DNA from: Hedera helix
Lineage: Eukaryota; Streptophyta; Magnoliopsida; Apiales; Araliaceae
Length of the DNA stretch: 64,000 bases
Assembly (NCBI GenBank): GCA_947179155.2
Contig: OX359285.1
Span: 6,424,231 to 6,488,230, forward strand
Direction: 5' to 3'
The notes below the pieces were generated by a model. That model had not been told where the DNA came from and did no database searches. It was given only the letters and a program-made list of their open reading frames with translations. Positions 62,401 through 64,000 of the stretch are shown piece after piece. Positions within the stretch are counted from its first letter, which is position 1. The number at the start of each line of letters is the position of its first letter. The translations under genes were made by a program, and so were the position numbers.

Positions 62401-64000
62401 AGGTATTATTCTGATTAATAACATAAATATATGTGTTGTTTGATTCGAGTGCTACCTATTCTTTTATATTTGATGAATTTGCTTGATGTTTAAATTTACC
62501 CCAAGAGCGGTTGAAAAATCCTTTAAATATAGAAGTCGCTAACAAAAAAGTAATCCCCGTAGAATTTGTACATAGAAATTGTTGCACAGAAATTAGGGGA
62601 CATAAGCTGCTGATAAATCTAATCCGTATAAGATTGGGAGAGTTTGACATGATACTAGGGATGAACTGGTTATATAAACATAAGGCAGTAATTGACTGCC
62701 AGAAGAAAAGTGTGAACCTTCAAACACCAAATCGGTATAAGGTAGTGTTTTATGTTAGTACATTGCCTAGGCAATCTAGTTGTCTGAGAATGATGTAGGC
62801 CAAGAAATTACTAAAGAAGGGATGTGTGGGGTATTTAGCCCATATTGTAGATACTTAAAAAGTGAGAACAAAGATGAATAGTATACTGGTAGTAAAAGAA
62901 TTTTTGAATGTATTTCCAAACAATTTTTTTGGTCTACCTCCAAACAGGGAAATCGAGTTCATAATAGATTTAGTGCTAGGAACGACACCGATTTCGAAGG
63001 CTACTTATCGAATGACGCCAGTTGAGATGAAAAAAAGTGATGATACAACTATAAGAGTTGCCATATACAGCCAAGTGTGTCTCCATGGGGAGCACTAGTT
63101 TTGTTTGTTAAAAAGAAGGATGGATTGTTACGACTTTTTATCGACTACCAAGAGTTGAATAAAATGATGATCAAAAATAAATATCCATTGCCAAGAATCG
63201 ACGATCTTTTTAATCAGTTGAAAAGAGCGAGGTATTTTTCGAAAATTGACTTGAGAACGGGTTATCATCAGTTAAAAGTGCGAACCGAATATGTACCGAA
63301 GACAGCGTTCAGGACCCGATATGTACTTTACGAGTTTCTAGTAATGTCTTTCGAACTGACAAATGCGCCAGCAGCATTTATAGACTTGATGAATCAAGTT
63401 TTCAAGCCATACTTGGATAAGTTTATAGTAGTTTTCATTGACGATATTTTGATCTATTCGAAGACAAAAGAGGAACACATGGAGCATTTGATAGTGGTGT
63501 TGGAGACATTGAGGAGAGAGAAGTTATATGCGAAAATTTTCAAGTGTGAGTTCTAGTTAAAGAGGGTATAGTTTTTGAGACATGTGATTAATAAAGATGA
63601 AGTATCGGTGGAAATTGTAAAGGTGGAAGTGGTGATTAACTGGGAGCAGTCGAAGACGCCGACGGAGGTATAGAGCTTTTTAGGATTAGTCGGGTACTAA
63701 CAAAGATTCATTCAGGACTTTTTGAAGATTGCGACACCATTGACCAATCTAATGAAGAAGACAGTGAAGTTTGCTTGGACGGAAAAATGCGAAGAAAATT
63801 TTAAGGAGTTGAAAAATAGGTTGAGCGAAGTGCATGTATTATCATTGTCGGATAGTACGGGAGGTTTTGTGGTGTAAAGTGATGCATCACATAAGAGTCT
63901 TGGTTGTGTATTAATGTAGCATAACAAAGTCATTGCGTACGCATCATGTCAGTTAAAGGATTATAAGAAGAGATACCCTACTCACGACCTGAAGTTAGCA
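62401..64000 (+). pseudogene. Decayed protease, reverse transcriptase and RNase H, cut by the window end
   Basis: A protease remnant (62430-62720) retains FDMILGMNWLYKH. The pre-RT region (62862-63060) has LPPNREIEFIIDL and SKATYRMTP. RT from 63077 reads SPWGALVLFVKKKDG, YPLPRIDDLFNQL, FSKIDLRTGYHQL and the catalytic FIDDILIYSK. Then come a connection region with SFLGLVGY and the start of RNase H (SDASHKSLG, near 63880). In-frame stops occur at 63554, 63568, 63673, 63700, 63877 and 63918, roughly. The order and words match the chromovirus at 40597-45243. Integrase would lie beyond the window. Confidence 0.88.

Overview
The window is nuclear DNA of a flowering plant, most likely a eudicot. The evidence is an AT-rich background full of TA, AAT and GT microsatellites, one intron-containing host gene with plant-type splice sites, and dense LTR retrotransposons and MITEs. 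I recognise one host protein-coding gene. Nearly everything else is transposable-element sequence of different ages. I see no bacterial, organellar or CRISPR signal. All boundaries, mismatch counts and homology statements come from reading by eye.

Layout. 1-2000: AT-rich intergenic. About 2000-5820: an old long LTR ending in GGGGGCGTCACA, joined directly to a decayed plus-strand Tat-lineage (Ty3/gypsy) pol at 5821-10290, which a solo LTR of Athila-like type (7798-9476) interrupts. 10662-17123 (minus): a nine-exon, full-length ABC transporter gene of the ABCB/P-glycoprotein family, closest to ABCB8; two of its introns carry MITEs. 17.3-29 kb: gene-poor, with a relic LTR element (about 20.0-24.25 kb), several MITEs and a tRNA-derived SINE with target duplications (26522-26644).

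29827-50326 is a nested pair. The outer Tat-lineage element is in minus orientation, has 560-562 bp LTRs and is flanked by TATAT. It carries gag, protease-RT-RNase H, a second archaeal-type RNase H and integrase. On the opposite strand between pol and the 3' LTR it has an intron-containing gene (30753-33373). A young chromovirus of Tekay/Del type (37751-48293) is inserted in its gag-protease region. This inner element has two 2851-bp LTRs, GTACT target duplications, a PBS, a PPT and a single gag-pol frame of about 1547 residues broken by only one stop codon.

50.3-53.3 kb holds MITEs in TA-rich DNA. 53351 to about 55.57 kb is a diverged plus-strand LTR of the same Tekay family. From about 55.6 kb to the window end is a third, decayed plus-strand Ty3/gypsy element. 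It has a very long LTR (ending 59875), a Met-type PBS, an unusual coiled-coil reading frame upstream of gag (60148-60870), then gag and protease-RT-RNase H running off the edge. Most of its in-frame stops are TAG or TGA, consistent with C-to-T decay of methylated DNA.

The best candidates for something under-described are: the antisense gene in the Tat element, whose introns can persist because they lie opposite to the genomic RNA; the extra coiled-coil frame upstream of gag in the right-hand element; and a probable GC-AG intron in the ABCB8-like gene.
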